NCBI GenBank assembly: GCA_029891345.1
Contig: CM057009.1
Span: 93,233,416-93,297,415, forward strand
Source: Dryococelus australis
Taxonomy: Eukaryota > Arthropoda > Insecta > Phasmatodea > Phasmatidae
Reading direction: 5' to 3'
Length of the DNA stretch: 64,000 nt
The notes below the pieces were generated by a model that had not been told where the DNA came from, ran no database searches, and saw only the letters and a program-made list of their open reading frames with translations. Each line of letters opens with the position of its first letter. Positions within the stretch are counted from its first letter, which is position 1. Shown in pieces: positions 34,931-47,779 of the stretch. Position numbers and translations under genes: made by a program.

Positions 34931-35149
34931 GCTGTCATCCCTTACAGACATCAGAACATACCAACAAAACTGAACACGGTAACTAACAAATGGTATAACA
35001 AGATGGCGTCGTAACTTCGTCACAGTGCTGCTCGAGTTAAGACTGGAATCGACTGCTTTGCAGGTGAGATTGATTAATCAATTATGGACTTTGTGTTGAC
35101 TCGTTTGTTTGCACAGTATGTTTGTACTTTATTTACATCATAGCTGAGA

Positions 35150-36580
35150 AGGTTGAAGTGTTAGCTAGTCACCTGGAGCATGCAGAAAACAGACTGCAGC
35201 ATGAATATGCCCTTGCAAATAATGTAGACTCTTAACAGCTCAAAATACTGACTGTTTAATTCTGCCTTGCCTGATCTGAAAACTAGCTTTGAAATGTTCA
35301 CTTAATCTTTGAGTTGAAATGCAACATTAAAGCAGATTATTGACCAAGGTAAGCACATAGAGAGGATAAATGAGTTTTATGATCTACATTTTTCTATTAT
35401 GGCCATTTTAGATACTGTGTCCTGTAATTCAGAGTCTGGCCATTCCTCCAAAGAGCCTACACCTTCATTGCAAGTGATGTTACAGTCAATTAAATTTCCT
35501 AATTTCATAGGAAATCTAGCAGCTTCGATCAATTACTCAAATTTATTTGAGACCTTGATAATAAATAACCAGGACCTTTCCAATGTGGAATGATTCACAT
35601 ACTTAAAACTGGCCTTGGAAGGTGAGCCTTTAGTATTAGTACAGTCACTGCCTTTGATAGATGACAATTTTGAGGTTGCTTGGACTTTATTGGTAAAGCG
35701 ATATGATAATAAGTGATTGATTATGTCTCACCACATAGTTCCCAGTTCTTGACGTCAGGTTTTACGTTTACGTGTCTCAAAACCCTCTCTAACATTCATG
35801 TTGCCCACTTGAACACTACAGCATCCATGTGCTACCTTCTATCCACAGTGAACGAAAACGTGGCAGCACTGAAGGCCTTAAAACTGCCAGTGGATCAATG
35901 GGACATTTTATTACTTCATCTCCTTGAGAAACATGTTAGAGTGGATTTTCGAAAAATGTGGGAGTTAATTATACATTACTTGGAAATTCCTACATTGCAA
36001 AATTTCCTGACATTTCTCGAGAGGCAATTCAAGTCGGGTAATGCATTTGGGGGGGAGCCTGATCAGCCCCACTTCAAGTTGGGACAGAGCAAATCTACCC
36101 CTAGTCGGAAGGTTCAAGGTCAGTTGTATACCACTACTGGTGCATATCTTGTTACTCCATCCTCAGTGTGTTGTGTGTGAAAAGGTAAACATTTGATTTA
36201 TCACTGCAGTATGGTTGCCCAGAAAGGTTCAAGGGAAAGGTTTGAGTGTGTTAAGGAGCACAAACTTTGCATCAACTGTTTACAATTCTTCCACTTGGTG
36301 AGAAACTGTCCATTGTTCACTTCTTGTCACCATTGCTCATCTCGTCAGCATTTACTTTTGCATTTCACCAGTGTAGATATATATAGTTCTGATCAACCTC
36401 CTCATGTATCTACAGAGTTGGTAGAAATGCCTGAAAGTATAGTGGGAAGGAAAAAGGACCCATCTCCTGCTACTGTTCTTTTATCATTTTCCAAAAGGGC
36501 TGCTAGCTGTGCTACAGTAATGTCCACTGCCGTAGTTGAGGTTCAAGACATATTGGGTAACTTTAAGCAAGTTTGAGTTT
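35150..36580 (+). pseudogene. BEL/Pao gag with CCHC-type region
   Basis: Blocks: VEVLASHLEHAENRL (35150), LQSIKFPNFIGNLAA and FETLIINNQDLSNVE (35490-35590), then LPLIDDNFEVAWTLLVKRYDNK (about 35650-35712), typical of the BEL/Pao Gag (DUF1759-like). Continues with NENVAALKALKLPVDQWD and LLLHLLEKHV (35850) and FLTFLERQF. The Cys-rich part, CINCLQFFHLVRNC, CHHCSSRQHLLLHF, is at 36265-36365. Stops at 35223 and 35592 and frameshifts separate the pieces. Confidence 0.8.
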
Positions 36581-36639
36581 TGTTAGACTTAAATAGCCAG
36601 CTAATTTAATTGAAGAAGTTGCCCTGTCATGTCTAGGGC

Positions 36640-38040
36640 TGTCCTGTAGGAAGACAACTGTGCCACTTCAGCGCCTATCTCGAATGCCACTCAGTGTGGC
36701 ACATGGAGTTGCGTCATGTGTGCTGAAACCTTGTGGAAAGGAAGGACCTTGCTTCTCTGCAGACATGTTAGCCCTTCACACGTCAAACAGGACACGTTCC
36801 TTCGACACCTTTGCAACCAGAAGCCTGGAAGCATCTTTCGCATCTGAAGTTGGCAGACCCCAACTATACCAATCCAGGTTAGACATGCTTGTTGGTGCAG
36901 AATTGTTTCCATACATCATAACAGGAACAAATCTTGAAGGCTGACTGATACCCCAGCTGCTTTGGGCTCTGTCTTTGGATGAATATTAATGGTAGAGTTA
37001 ATAACACACAGCCCTCTGGAGAAGCTGCCTCATTCTTAGTAACTTTGAATCCGTTGGATGAACCTCTTGGTACTGCAGTTGAGCACCTGTTGAAGTTGAA
37101 GTTACCAGATGCCAAAGAAGCCTGCACGCGAGATGAGAATGCATGTGAAAACATATTTGTTGAAACATGGAGGTACATGGTCACGCTGCCATTTAAAACT
37201 ACTGACCCAGTTCTAGGTGAATTCTGTGACTTGGCACTTTGTCGTCTTTATTTGTCAGAGTGTCGTTTCAAATGACAATTGGAAGTAAAAATACAGTATG
37301 TGGCCTTCATGCAAGACTACTTGGCCACTGGACACATGAGCTATATCGAGCCTCATGAAGTAGCATCAGACAAGTATTATTATATTCCTCGTCATTATGT
37401 TTAGAAACCTAGTAGCAGTACCACTAAGCTAAGGGTAGTGTTTGATGCCTCAGCGAAGGTCAGCTCAGGGTACTCGCTGAATGATTTGTTGTTGAGTGGT
37501 CCGGAGTTACAGTGTGACATTTTGAATGTCCTACTACATTGTTGTATACGTATTATTGTCTTCACTGCTGATGTTAAACAGCTGTACCACCAAATTTTGA
37601 TGTACCCATATCAAAGGGACTTTCATTTTATTCTTTTAAGGTAAGGTGAACTTGAACCGGTACAAGAATATTGGTTAAATACTGTCACATATGGTGTGTG
37701 CTCAGCATCTTACCTTGCTCTATGAACATTGTATCAATTGTCTGAAAATGAGAAGACTTTGAATTTGCTGCAAAGATATTACTAGACACCTATGTGGATG
37801 ATAGTGTCACATTTATCATTGATCTTCAATCTGCTAGAAAATTGTGACAGGACCTGCAACAACTACTCTCCCGTGGAGGTTTTCAACTGTGGAAGTTCTC
37901 CAGCAACTCCCCTGAGCTGCTCAGTGACCTACCTTCAGAAGATGTACAGCATTAATCAGAAACCTACTCATTTGATGACAGTACCTGTGTGAAAGTATTG
38001 GGTCTACGTCACCATTTGCGATGCATATTTTCAATCCCTC
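36640..38040 (+). pseudogene. BEL/Pao pol (protease to RT)
   Basis: LDEPLGTAVEHLLKLK and LPFKTTDPVLGE (36990-37220) precede the RT. Then come YIEPHEVASDKYYYIPRHYV (37337) and LRVVFDASAKVSSGYSLNDL with LLSGPEL (37431-37512), then FTADVKQLYHQILMYP with the first catalytic Asp and DTYVDDSVT (YVDD at 37791-37802). KVLGLRHHLRC follows at about 37990. Many in-frame stops. This motif order is diagnostic of BEL/Pao. Confidence 0.85.
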
Positions 38041-39270
38041 CACATGTATGTGGGCGGGAGAAAGAACCCCATCAGAAATAAGATTTTTCCAAAAACCCCA
38101 ACTGGTAACACAATGCGTAGCCCCCGTATTCACAAGAGTGGGGTACAGGGCTCCAGCACAAGAAACCTGAGCTGTACACTCTCGAACAACTTGCTGATTG
38201 AAATGCAAAGGGGAAGCACGATGAGAGACACCACGTACGTAACCCACCATTACAAGTTTCCCTGAAACCTGGAACGGAAACTGACATGTCCAGGCTGATT
38301 ACAGCAAAAACGTTTTCTTTGGGCAAAGGGGACATGTGGTTGCGAACACTCACTCAGCACATGTCCCTGAGTGGAACAGTTTACGCAACAGCGTGTATTA
38401 ATGCAACTGCGTACCGCTTTCATGTCAGCCCCGCCTTCAGCTGGTGGAGCGTAGGGAGTTATCACAGGGAAGATGGAGTGATACTTGCAAGCCTTTAATC
38501 TCAACTGCCAAAGCATGCAGTTCAGCAATTGAACGGGGCACTGGCAACAGCGTACACGCTGTGCGTATGTGGGGAGCCAAGTTCTCCAAGACAAGTGTGA
38601 CAATTTCTGTTTCAGAAAGTTACAAACACAAGCTCTTTGATGTGCCGTGACAGACTCAACAAATTCGGGTAAAGTTTCTCCAGGTCACTGAAATTGATAA
38701 ACATAAACCAGTACATATGCATTTTACACGTGAGGGAAGGGCATACCCCAAGACTTTTTTTTAATGAAACAGTCCATAAGAACCATTCCCGTCCGCAATT
38801 TCAGCAATGACTAACTGCAGCGCATAGCCCTCACATTTAACTGATAACGAACGCAAAAGGGTTTGGTCATCACACATTTGCAAGTCGACAATATTGGTAA
38901 CTGCAATAAACAACAACAATACTGACTGAGGGTTTGCTAGCGAAAGTGTTGAGACATTATACAGGTGCTGGGAAAGTAATTTACTGGAGAAAAGAGTCGC
39001 AGTCCTGCGGAGCTCTGAAACAGGCACCTCTGGTGAGAAAGATATGTTGAAATCTTTCAAAAATGAGGACAGCTCCTCTTTGTGCAGTAAGTACAGCCGA
39101 TCCACATTTGCAGACATGTTATATGTAAGAAAGAGAGAGCACTGAGCAAAAAAAACAGAGAAATGCAAAGGATAATACAATAACAATTTGTACAACCAAG
39201 TATAACAGCGCAGACTATGCAATAAATCCAAAGCAAACTGGCTATAAAAAAAATACCCCGACCAGGGCAC
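38041..39270 (-). pseudogene. Gag-protease of LTR element D
   Basis: Minus strand from 39115: MSANVDRLYLLHKEELSSFL, a helical Gag, then about 38450-38290 two zinc-knuckle-like blocks, CVNCSTQGHVLSEC (complete CCHC) and FCCNQPGHVSFRS (last Cys lost). The retropepsin follows: TLVNTGATHCVTS, with Asn (38128-38130) where the catalytic Asp belongs. Pol is absent: the sequence meets the BEL/Pao element tail to tail near 38040. Upstream ATGs at 39270 extend the frame but MSANVD is the more Gag-like start. The family is Ty3/gypsy-like by layout; the exact clade is unclear. Confidence 0.75.
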
Positions 39271-41350
39271 AACAAAATAGTTTGACTGAAGAGTATTTGG
39301 AGAGTGCGCAGGTTAGTTGTTAGTTATTCATGGACTTCTAAAAACTTTTTATACTCAAAACAAGCCCTTCCAGGTATGATACATATTGTATTTTAAAACA
39401 AGATTCTCTACATTTGACAACATGAGGCGTAGCCTCTATTTTTAAAAATATAATGCAATGGCTCATTGATACTCAAAACCATACTTTAATAATTTCAACC
39501 AGAATTCTCTTTTCTTACAACTATTAATATACAAACTCATCCCTAGACAATGTCAAGCTACATGAGAGCTATAACTTTCAAATACGATTCACAAATATTC
39601 CTATGCCCTCGTGAACCTTGTACACACACATATTAAAAACATCATTTTAATAACCAATAAGGACTGCAGCACGGTGCGCTCGTTAGAGCCGTCAAAGGCT
39701 GTGATGCCATACAAGCAATTTAATATATTATGAATGACGCACACCTTTAACAACGCTTCTCAAAGGTGTTGAAACACAACAGGATAAAACTACTTTAATA
39801 ATACAACCTTTTTTTATTTTGGATTATCAGACCTCAGGCACCAACCTATTCTCTTTAACAGGGCTGATTGTTCTCGTTAACTGGACTGATTAAACATAGC
39901 TCAGAGCACCTGATTTCAAACATTAACATAGAGCCCTGAAAAATATTCAAATTCTCTGGCCTTGAGATAATAAAACCCAACATTTGATTACATTACACAT
40001 ATTTCTTAACCTACTCTGGTAGTGTTAGATGGACGGATCAGGCAAGCAGACAACGCACTAAGCCAACAAGTAAAATTAAATGCGCCAACATAAATTCCAC
40101 CAACTTGTGTCAGCTCATACCGGCCAAAATAAACCGGGAGACGATTCCTTTCATTATGTTACCTTAGTCCCGGCAATGCAAACCAGGCTTACAAAAAATA
40201 TTTGTACTCCAACATTTAATTTCTGGTAGGAAACTTCGTTCAACACTGAAATTTAAATGAAACTAAATTTAGCAATGGGTGGCCAAACCACTACTTTAAA
40301 AATCCAATAATGCCGGATTCCAAGCCCAAAAATATGAACCATTATCTATTATACCGCTGTCAGCTGACTAACCCAGCTGAGATTCTCCTTTGCAAAATGG
40401 CCTTCAATGCTAAATGCATTGCCCTAATCAGTCGCCACCGAAACAATGTTACTCAAACTAAAGCTGGCAAAGAAGTAGGCTGGCATACATAACAATCCAA
40501 GAATCAAATTAAGAGGGGAGGGCTGGCCAGTGCGCATGCGCAGGAGGGAAAGAAACAGCAGGAGGTTGTAGAGAAGGAGTGGGGAAATGAACACAGAGGT
40601 CGGACCTACAGATTGGTGGTGCAATAATGTACAAAAGAGCATGCTGCTGACGACAGTCTGCGCACTTATTTCACTTTTCTGTGTACAAAACATTTAGACG
40701 ACAAATAACCAGTAACTAATAAGTACCCAAACTCATTTGCAGCTACAAAAATATGCACATCCTTATTACATTCTTCAAAGTACCTACTGAAATGGTTCTG
40801 TGTGACCTGGTCTGTAAATATTATGTTCCAAACTTTCTATTTCACTACAGTAAATTGTAATAATATAATTAACTCTTACTTTTATAATTACATTTTTTTA
40901 CTCTCATATATAGAATCTAACACAACAATTTGAATTGTCACAATTAGTTAAACTAGTTTCAATTACAGAAAGCTTATTACTTTTTATCATGAAACCAGAT
41001 CCATATGTACATGAAAAATGAATATTATCTTCACACATCTTCTTATTTGTGTAAAATGCAAATGGTAATTCATACCTTACAAACCATTTTCAATAAGAGA
41101 ATACTTGGCATCAGGTTGAAACTCTATTCTTACTTGGGATAGGAGTTGGCCACTTCACAAGGCCAAGTATTAACACAAATGGAAATGAGAGACTCCCCTG
41201 TTAAAAAAACAGTTGCACACTTCTTTCTAGTGGACGGTGATCCCACAGTCTGACCGAGTAAGTTGATAGCTGATTATTCCATTGCCCAGCTCTTCCACTC
41301 TCTGTTCATTAAAACTGATGACAATTAAATCCTGTAGCGTACATGGCAAT
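39271..41350. other. Probable leader/LTR of element D and unassigned intron
   Basis: The LTR of D should lie here, but I could not find convincing termini. 40490-40690 is GC-rich and contains TGCGCATGCGCA (40531-40542), the palindromic NRF-1/Ewg-type site, followed by purine-rich sequence. This looks like promoter DNA, possibly the LTR U3. No gene is visible. Confidence 0.4.
40531..40542. promoter_or_regulatory. NRF-1/Ewg-type palindrome
   Basis: The perfect 12-bp palindrome TGCGCATGCGCA is rare in AT-rich DNA. NRF-1 (insect Ewg) binds this motif. It lies in a GC-rich patch about 1.4 kb beyond the gag start of element D, on the side where its LTR should be. The function is inferred only. Confidence 0.35.
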
Positions 41351-41925
41351 TCACTGTGTGGCCTCATATCTCACAGCACAATCTTCACAAGATATTCTTT
41401 CACCGAATCTAACGCCTTGGTAGGAATCGAAGGTGTAGCACCAGTGCTCAATGTCATTGCAAACTTGAATTTGTAAAACACTGTCATACGGTTTAAAGTA
41501 AACCCTTTTATAGCTTACGCGCAGCACCTCGTACTTGACTGATGGGTTGATCACGCACGCCATGACTGAAGCTCTGTTAGTCCCTTGCCCTTATATAGGC
41601 TGGTGGCCATATTGGATTATTTGAAACTAAAATCAGTCTGTTTGCTTTTGGAAACTCGACACAGCCACATACCACAAGGTGAGACTAACATGCGGTTTTC
41701 ACTGAGAATTTCTGTAATGTGTTCACTATTATCACATTTTTCAGTCCAGATTATAGGATTGGGGCAACTGTCTCCTCTTTGCAACATGTATTTTATTTGC
41801 TTGTATGACAGACATTTTGAGATGTGCTTATGTAGAGCATCACACAGTAATTCATTCCACTCATGGCAATTCTGTGTCCTGTTGTAAATTATACACTGCA
41901 CAATGGCACCCGTTACAGTTGCCAA
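41351..41925 (-). other. Two unassigned minus-strand open frames
   Basis: 41925-41617 (102 codons, beginning MATVTGAIVQCIIYN) and 41563-41351 (70 codons, with YEVLRVSYKRVYFKPYDSV, then CNDIEHWCYTF) lie in the same direction 53 bp apart. Composition looks protein-like (aromatic and Cys content), but I recognise no family. They could be broken parts of one transposon protein. No splice signals tie them to the kinase gene. Confidence 0.25.
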
Positions 41926-43702
41926 CCTCTTCGTATGTATAATCGAGAGTACTTAGTGAAAAGCTCCAATGTTCTTCTCATCACACGATTGTATTTGTAT
42001 CAGATTCTTCTCATGTACTCGGAACGATACCTTCCTATAGCCTGGGATTACACTCGTGTACTTGAACTGAGGGATAAATATCTCCATCGCGACCTGCAGC
42101 ACACTGAAATAATATCGCAATTTGCACCTCTATTTAAACTTCACTATACTCCTTCCTCATCACCCCATTCTGTGTTAACCATTTAACTTAATAATTTAGA
42201 ATTTTCAACTGCAGTCTCAGTCAGTCTCTTCACCCTAGTCCATTAGCATCAACCATTTAAGCAGTAATTATTTTATTGCTCCATACTTTTGCTAGAATAT
42301 GTTTATGACTATCTCCACACATAGGTAGCTCCTCTTCTTTGAGGTATTTGTTGCAAATAGACAGTATGTTTTCCTACTCCATACATCAACTCTCCCAAAC
42401 TATTCCATGTTGATTCTTTGTAACCCAAGTGTTTGTTTTCTTATACTTTTGACTTTAATATTTCCAGTCGAAATATTTCCAGTTGAATGTGAACATGGTC
42501 GTGTGGTCTTGCATGTCGGTAATAAGTGTTTCTTTAATAATGAACATATTGTATGATTGGAAACATTGAATATTACAGAACACGTTTACTCAATAACTGT
42601 ATGTCGTGTACTAATCACTATTATGTCAGTACTGTAACTAATTTATCTCAAACTTGATAAGATACTAATCTATCGTAAATAATTAATGCATTAGCTTGAG
42701 TTTGGGGGAATGTGTATGTTTGCACTTATTTCAGTGCGCGAATCAATAACATTATTAGTAGTTGAATAATTTAGTTTACTAACATTAAACACAAATAAAG
42801 GCACTTTATTCTTTAAAATTTCAGGAGTTAATATCAGTGTACTGTCATTTGAATAATACATTTCTTAGAATTGTCTGTACATATTTTAGCAAATGAAGTA
42901 CTCACCATTTGCGAAATACGTGTTAAAGTCCACGTATGTGTATGCTCGACTATTAAGGAATAATTTAATATTTTTAATATTGCAATCATTGAACAATGAT
43001 CTATCATTTCTTAAATTATTTTGCCGATTTGTTTGGAAACGGATAATGACGTATCTTGGTTTTTCACTTGAGAAACTTTATTTTACTTTCCAAACCACTT
43101 TTTCAGTTTGCAGGTAGTGAAGGGTTCTTCCCTTTTACAATATATTTTAGAAATTTTACACGTTCATGAGTGAGTGTTAATTTCAATATGTGGTATCAAC
43201 CATTCTACATTACTTAGTTCAAAAGTCACACCATCCTTGTATTAAGAGTGTTGTATATTACATTCACATATATATTGCTAAGTAGAACAACTAATTCTTG
43301 TTTGGTGTTTACTATTACGTGTTTATAATCTTCAACGAATCCAAATACCATACTTAGCAGTTTAACTACTTCATATTTCCCATCGGGGTTGATCTGTAGT
43401 TTAGAGTTATCAGTGTGATTCCACCCATACATAGTGCATGTGTTAATGTCGTTTGTTGTTACAAGTTACGTGAAGAGGAAAAGGAATTGGTTGCCAAGGG
43501 TTCGGGTTGGACTCTTTGTCTTCAGTACGCCATCTTAATCTGAGAAGCAGTGGGCAGTAAGCACATGGTAGAAATACATGTACTGATTTCCCTCTACCTC
43601 AATATAGACATCTACATCATCATTTTGCTTTCGATTGACATGATGATGATGTAAATTACTACCAACACAGAATACCACTCAGTTGTTCGACAGTCATGTG
43701 TA
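41926..43702. other. Intron sequence without recognised content
   Basis: The plus-strand frame 41863-42186 (107 codons) overlaps the preceding minus frames and is unrecognised. The remainder is AT-rich with no repeat or motif that I can name. Confidence 0.45.
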
Positions 43703-44634
43703 GTGTCGGTAGTGTATGAACGTAACAGTGAGGAGTCAGCATTGAGGAATCTGTGTTTGAGGAGTCAGCACTGCATAGTAGTTCAAGTGTTGAAGATGGT
43801 GAAAAACACGGAGGATGTTCAAACGAGTGTGTCTTGTACGAGTACATGTAAAGTTTCACTGAGTGTTCAACAATTACAAGGGAAACAATGTGGTTACTGT
43901 GGTAAAACCTTTAGTAAAAGTTGTAATGTTCATTGCCATGAACAGTGATTGTTGTAAGAATTAGACCTCCAGAATACTAACATGTGATATGTGTGGTGCA
44001 TCATTTGGTAGATGTGTTAATCTAAAGAGACATATTGGTGTGCGTAAGGATAACGCATCTTTGCTTGGTTCAAGTCGTCATGTGTTGAACTTATTGGCAC
44101 AAAATAAGGTTATGAATATCCGTCCTGTTGATTCATTGTGTAAACTATCTTTGGTTTGAACACCCATAACATCACCCTGCTTTGCATCATGTTCCAAAAC
44201 ATTGTGTGATGAAGGGAATATTAGTAATGCAGACATGTAGTATGGAAGCACGAGTTATATGAAACTTCAGAAGTTGTAGACAACATCATGCACCACTAAC
44301 ATTTAATGTGAAAAACAAAGATGTTACAACTACTAAGGAGGGTGAGAACTAAAGTGTGTGTTCCAGGACTGATGATGATAGTCTGATATATGCATATTCT
44401 ACGGATGATGAAATGCTGAGATCTGTAAAGCAAAAGTGTGAACCTTCTGCAAAGAGTATCGTGAAGTCTAGCTACGTATTTTCTGAAGACCCCAATGGTT
44501 TGGTTAATAGAGTGCAGTTGTTGGTTCCATTACAAAGAAGAGAATATCTTTCTGTTAGTAAAGAGATAAATCTGAATATTAATGAACTCGGAGAGGGTTT
44601 ATTGAATGACATATTATGTTTGTGTGTGAATTAG
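43703..44634 (+). pseudogene. Zinc-finger protein remnant, unassigned element
   Basis: Starts MSVVYERNSEESALRN; at 43890 it reads KQCGYCGKTFSKSCNVHCH, a C2H2-type finger with Cx2C and the first His in register. A second finger, CDMCGASFGRCVNLKRH (about 43990), is in another frame and lacks its last His. Then SLLGSSRHVLNLLAQNKVM. The end is an open frame, 44356-44634, with CSRTDDDSLIYAYSTDDE and EDPNGLVNRVQLLVPLQ. Fingers plus an acidic tail suggest a DNA-binding ORF of a large DNA element, but I cannot name it. Frameshifts are evident. Confidence 0.45.
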
Positions 44635-47285
44635 TTAAGAATATTGTTAAAAAGAAAACAGAATTTAGGTATAATTAAATAGATGAAACACTGCTTAACT
44701 TTATCGGCAAAACTTAAAACGGCAAAAGTGTGGTTACCTCAAAGTTGACAAAACATCCAAAGAAAAAAATAAATATAACAATAACCTCACAACACAACTC
44801 CAAAACATCAACAATTACTGCTTAACACATCTTAACAGCTTCACATCCACAAAACTTTAAAAGGCTAAAGTAATATCTCAAAACAGTGAATAAACATTGC
44901 AGCTGAAAATTAAAATAAGTAACTTCTATAGTTATGTAGGGCAACCTTTGTATTAACTGGGGGCAGCTCCACCACAGGACTAAATTATGGGCCATCCTGA
45001 AGCCCTTTACCATTGAAACTTGACGTCTAACAGACTATTAGAGGATACAAAACTTCTATAGATTCACTCTGACAAACTATGTAACTCAGAATAGCTACCG
45101 CACTCGCTTTATAAGAAGAGGTGAAAACAAATTTCGGGATCATAGGGCAGGTGGTACTGATGTACAGTAAAATAGAAATAAGAATAGATTAAATAAAATA
45201 AACTAATTAAGATTAAGTTCAAATGAAAAACTCGCTTGTAGATTAAATTATGTTGAAAACTGTCTCAGCACCAATAATATTCAGTAAATACAATAGTGAA
45301 CCAAATAATTAATTCTAATTTTACCAGATAAAAAGGGGAACTTATGAAATTCTATAAATGGAAGATGACAGTTGTCAAGTCATAAATTTTACTAAAATCA
45401 TTCTTAAAAAAAAAATTAATTAACAAAAATTAATTAACTTCACAAAATTTTTAACATCACAGACTCTGTCTTTACAGTTGTTTCCAAAATTTCAGAAATA
45501 ATTATTTACAAAAAATTTTTTTTACAAAAAAAGTTAATTAATAATGTCTTATAAAAATAATTGAAATTTTGTTTTCTTATAAATTTCTAACATAAAAGAA
45601 TATAAATAAATAGTATGTAATTTCAATAATATGATAAAACTTTAAAACTGCAAAAGCTAGGTCCTAGACATCGGAACTGATTTACGCCTTTTAAAAAAGT
45701 AGTATGTTTGATAAATTTAGCAGAATTGGCTTAGCAAACAAACTGTTTCACATAACGGCTAGATCTCAAATACTGAACGAACATCGTAAATTTGACAGCT
45801 GCCAAAACAAACTTCTGCAAGCAAACGTCTTCTTCTGCCTTAAACTTTATTTCAAAAAGTGTTTCATAACATTTGTTTAGAAAACTACTTTTACTTGGTA
45901 GTACTTAAAAAAAAGTATTATACTTTAAATAATTACTGCCTGAAATTTTATGACATACTGGAGCCCTAGAATCAGACTACAAGCAAACTACAACTACCAA
46001 AAACCAGTGTACTTATCATTTTAGCAGTTACTTGTTGTGCAGTATGACCAGACTCTTCCGGCTTGAACACTTTGCTTCACCACTTCAAGCTCATGACTGA
46101 CTGTGTCTGTCTCTCACGGCCACTCCACTACGACTGACGTCCACGACGTCTAAACAACGACCCTTAACTGCAACTTCTCGATGGCTAGCTTCCAACAACG
46201 CAGCGCCGGACTTCGTCTGACATCATACCTCTTGCCACTTTGCCTCCAACCAATCAGCACACTCCACCGAGTTGGGGGGGGAGGGTCTTGCCATTCCCGC
46301 CACAACACCTGCCTTCTCTGCAGCTGCTGGCACATCACCTGAGTCGCAGGTTCCGGGGCATGCCTTGGCTGTTAACATGGGGCCCAGCGGTGCAGGAAGA
46401 ATTAGAGGAATTACTATGGTTTGAAGTGCCACGAGTGGGTGTGTTGACTTCACCTGCACCACTTTCTTTTAACATCAATGTTTTAATAAAATAATACATT
46501 CCTCTTACTAAAAATAAATTAGTTCAAACACAAATAGCTTAATAAGTATAAAGTTACATTAGTTCACAACATTGACTTTCTTTTATTACAATAATACTGT
46601 ACTCTTACTTGAAATATAATGAGTTCAACACGAATACATAACGTTCTTGTTACATATTAAATAGTTTACAATACTACTTTAAGTGTTCATTGAAAGTTAT
46701 AGTAAATTTATACAAAAACATTGTTACATACAAAATATTTTAAAATACTGCTTTGAATGGTTACACACCCATGTTACTTATAGTGAGAACATACAGCAGT
46801 ATTACTTATTGTCAGTGCACACAGCAATGATAGTTAATAGTGAGAGCACATAACATTATTACTTGGAGTGACTCTATACTATCTTTTTATATAATATATT
46901 TTACAAAACTATTTTTAAGTGGTCATTGATACTTATGAATACACAAAATTATTTACATAAGAATTATTTTTAAAAGAATACAGTGATTGATTACACAGAA
47001 AAAATAATAGTGATTGTACACGTAAAGAATACTTACATATGAAATATTTGTGTGAAATAATGCATTGAGTGTTTACACAGAAAAATAATGTACAGTATTT
47101 TGCACCCATGAATATTTCCTAGTACTACTACTACTTACATTGATTTCACATATAGAGAATGCACACAATACAATAATACTATTACTACTTACACTCTTTG
47201 CAAAAGGAAATTTGTTAGTTTTATTTTCTTAACAAATACTTGCAATCTTTATTCACTTACAGTGTTTTCCACATGCAAATCTTAC
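44635..47285. other. Intron sequence; GC-rich patch at 46.05-46.45 kb
   Basis: Mostly AT-rich. 46050-46450 is markedly GC-rich, with CCAATCAGC at 46248 and a G8 run at 46274. It resembles promoter or LTR DNA, but no termini were found. 46740-46870 has degenerate repeats of a TAGTGAGA(A/G)CA motif. No gene is recognised. Confidence 0.45.
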
Positions 47286-47633
47286 TTAGAGTATTACCAC
47301 TGTAGCTTCAGAATTTACTGAGATGTCATCTGGCACACTGTAGTTCTGGGTAGCTTGAATGATTTGTTGCATTTTAGAAACCATACAATCCCACTTAAGA
47401 TGAGGTTGGTCATCAAACAAGTCATTTCGTAATGCCGGTGTTCTTAACTGACAATTGTCACATATTAAATATGAAATGATGTCTTCGTCTTCCCGAAGAT
47501 TTTGGGGGAGGAATGGGTAAACATATTGGATTTCATGCAGGGCATAGTCCTTTCGAAGGTAAGCTAGTTCATTATGAATACCTAACGGTATTAACAATTT
47601 GGTTCTCCCATATGTCAGAATTATGCTGTACAT
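47286..47633 (-). other. Unassigned 115-codon open frame
   Basis: It begins MYSIILTYGRTKLLIPLGIH and has acidic, Cys-containing sequence (EDEDIISYLICDNCQLRTPA) with an SVNSEATVVIL end. The composition looks coding, but I know no relative. It could be an ORF of the element that also supplies the promoter-like cluster just to its right. Confidence 0.25.
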
Positions 47634-47779
47634 ATGGCTTCACATATGGTCCTAGGTCTGGCAGCAGTGATTTATGGTTTTACCTTTGAAAATGGATGTT
47701 GAATAGACATCTAGTGTTCCCATATATTGGCAGGAAAAGGCTCATCATAGCTATTCGAGTACTCAGCTTCAGCCAACAG

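Larger units (their letters stand above)
35041..38040 (+). mobile_element. BEL/Pao-like retrotransposon, truncated
   Basis: Gag, a Cys/His protease-linked region and RT of a BEL/Pao element are in order on the + strand. The sequence stops inside the RT at about 38040, exactly where the reverse-strand element D stops. No LTR was recognised at 35041 and RNase H and integrase are missing. Confidence 0.82.
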
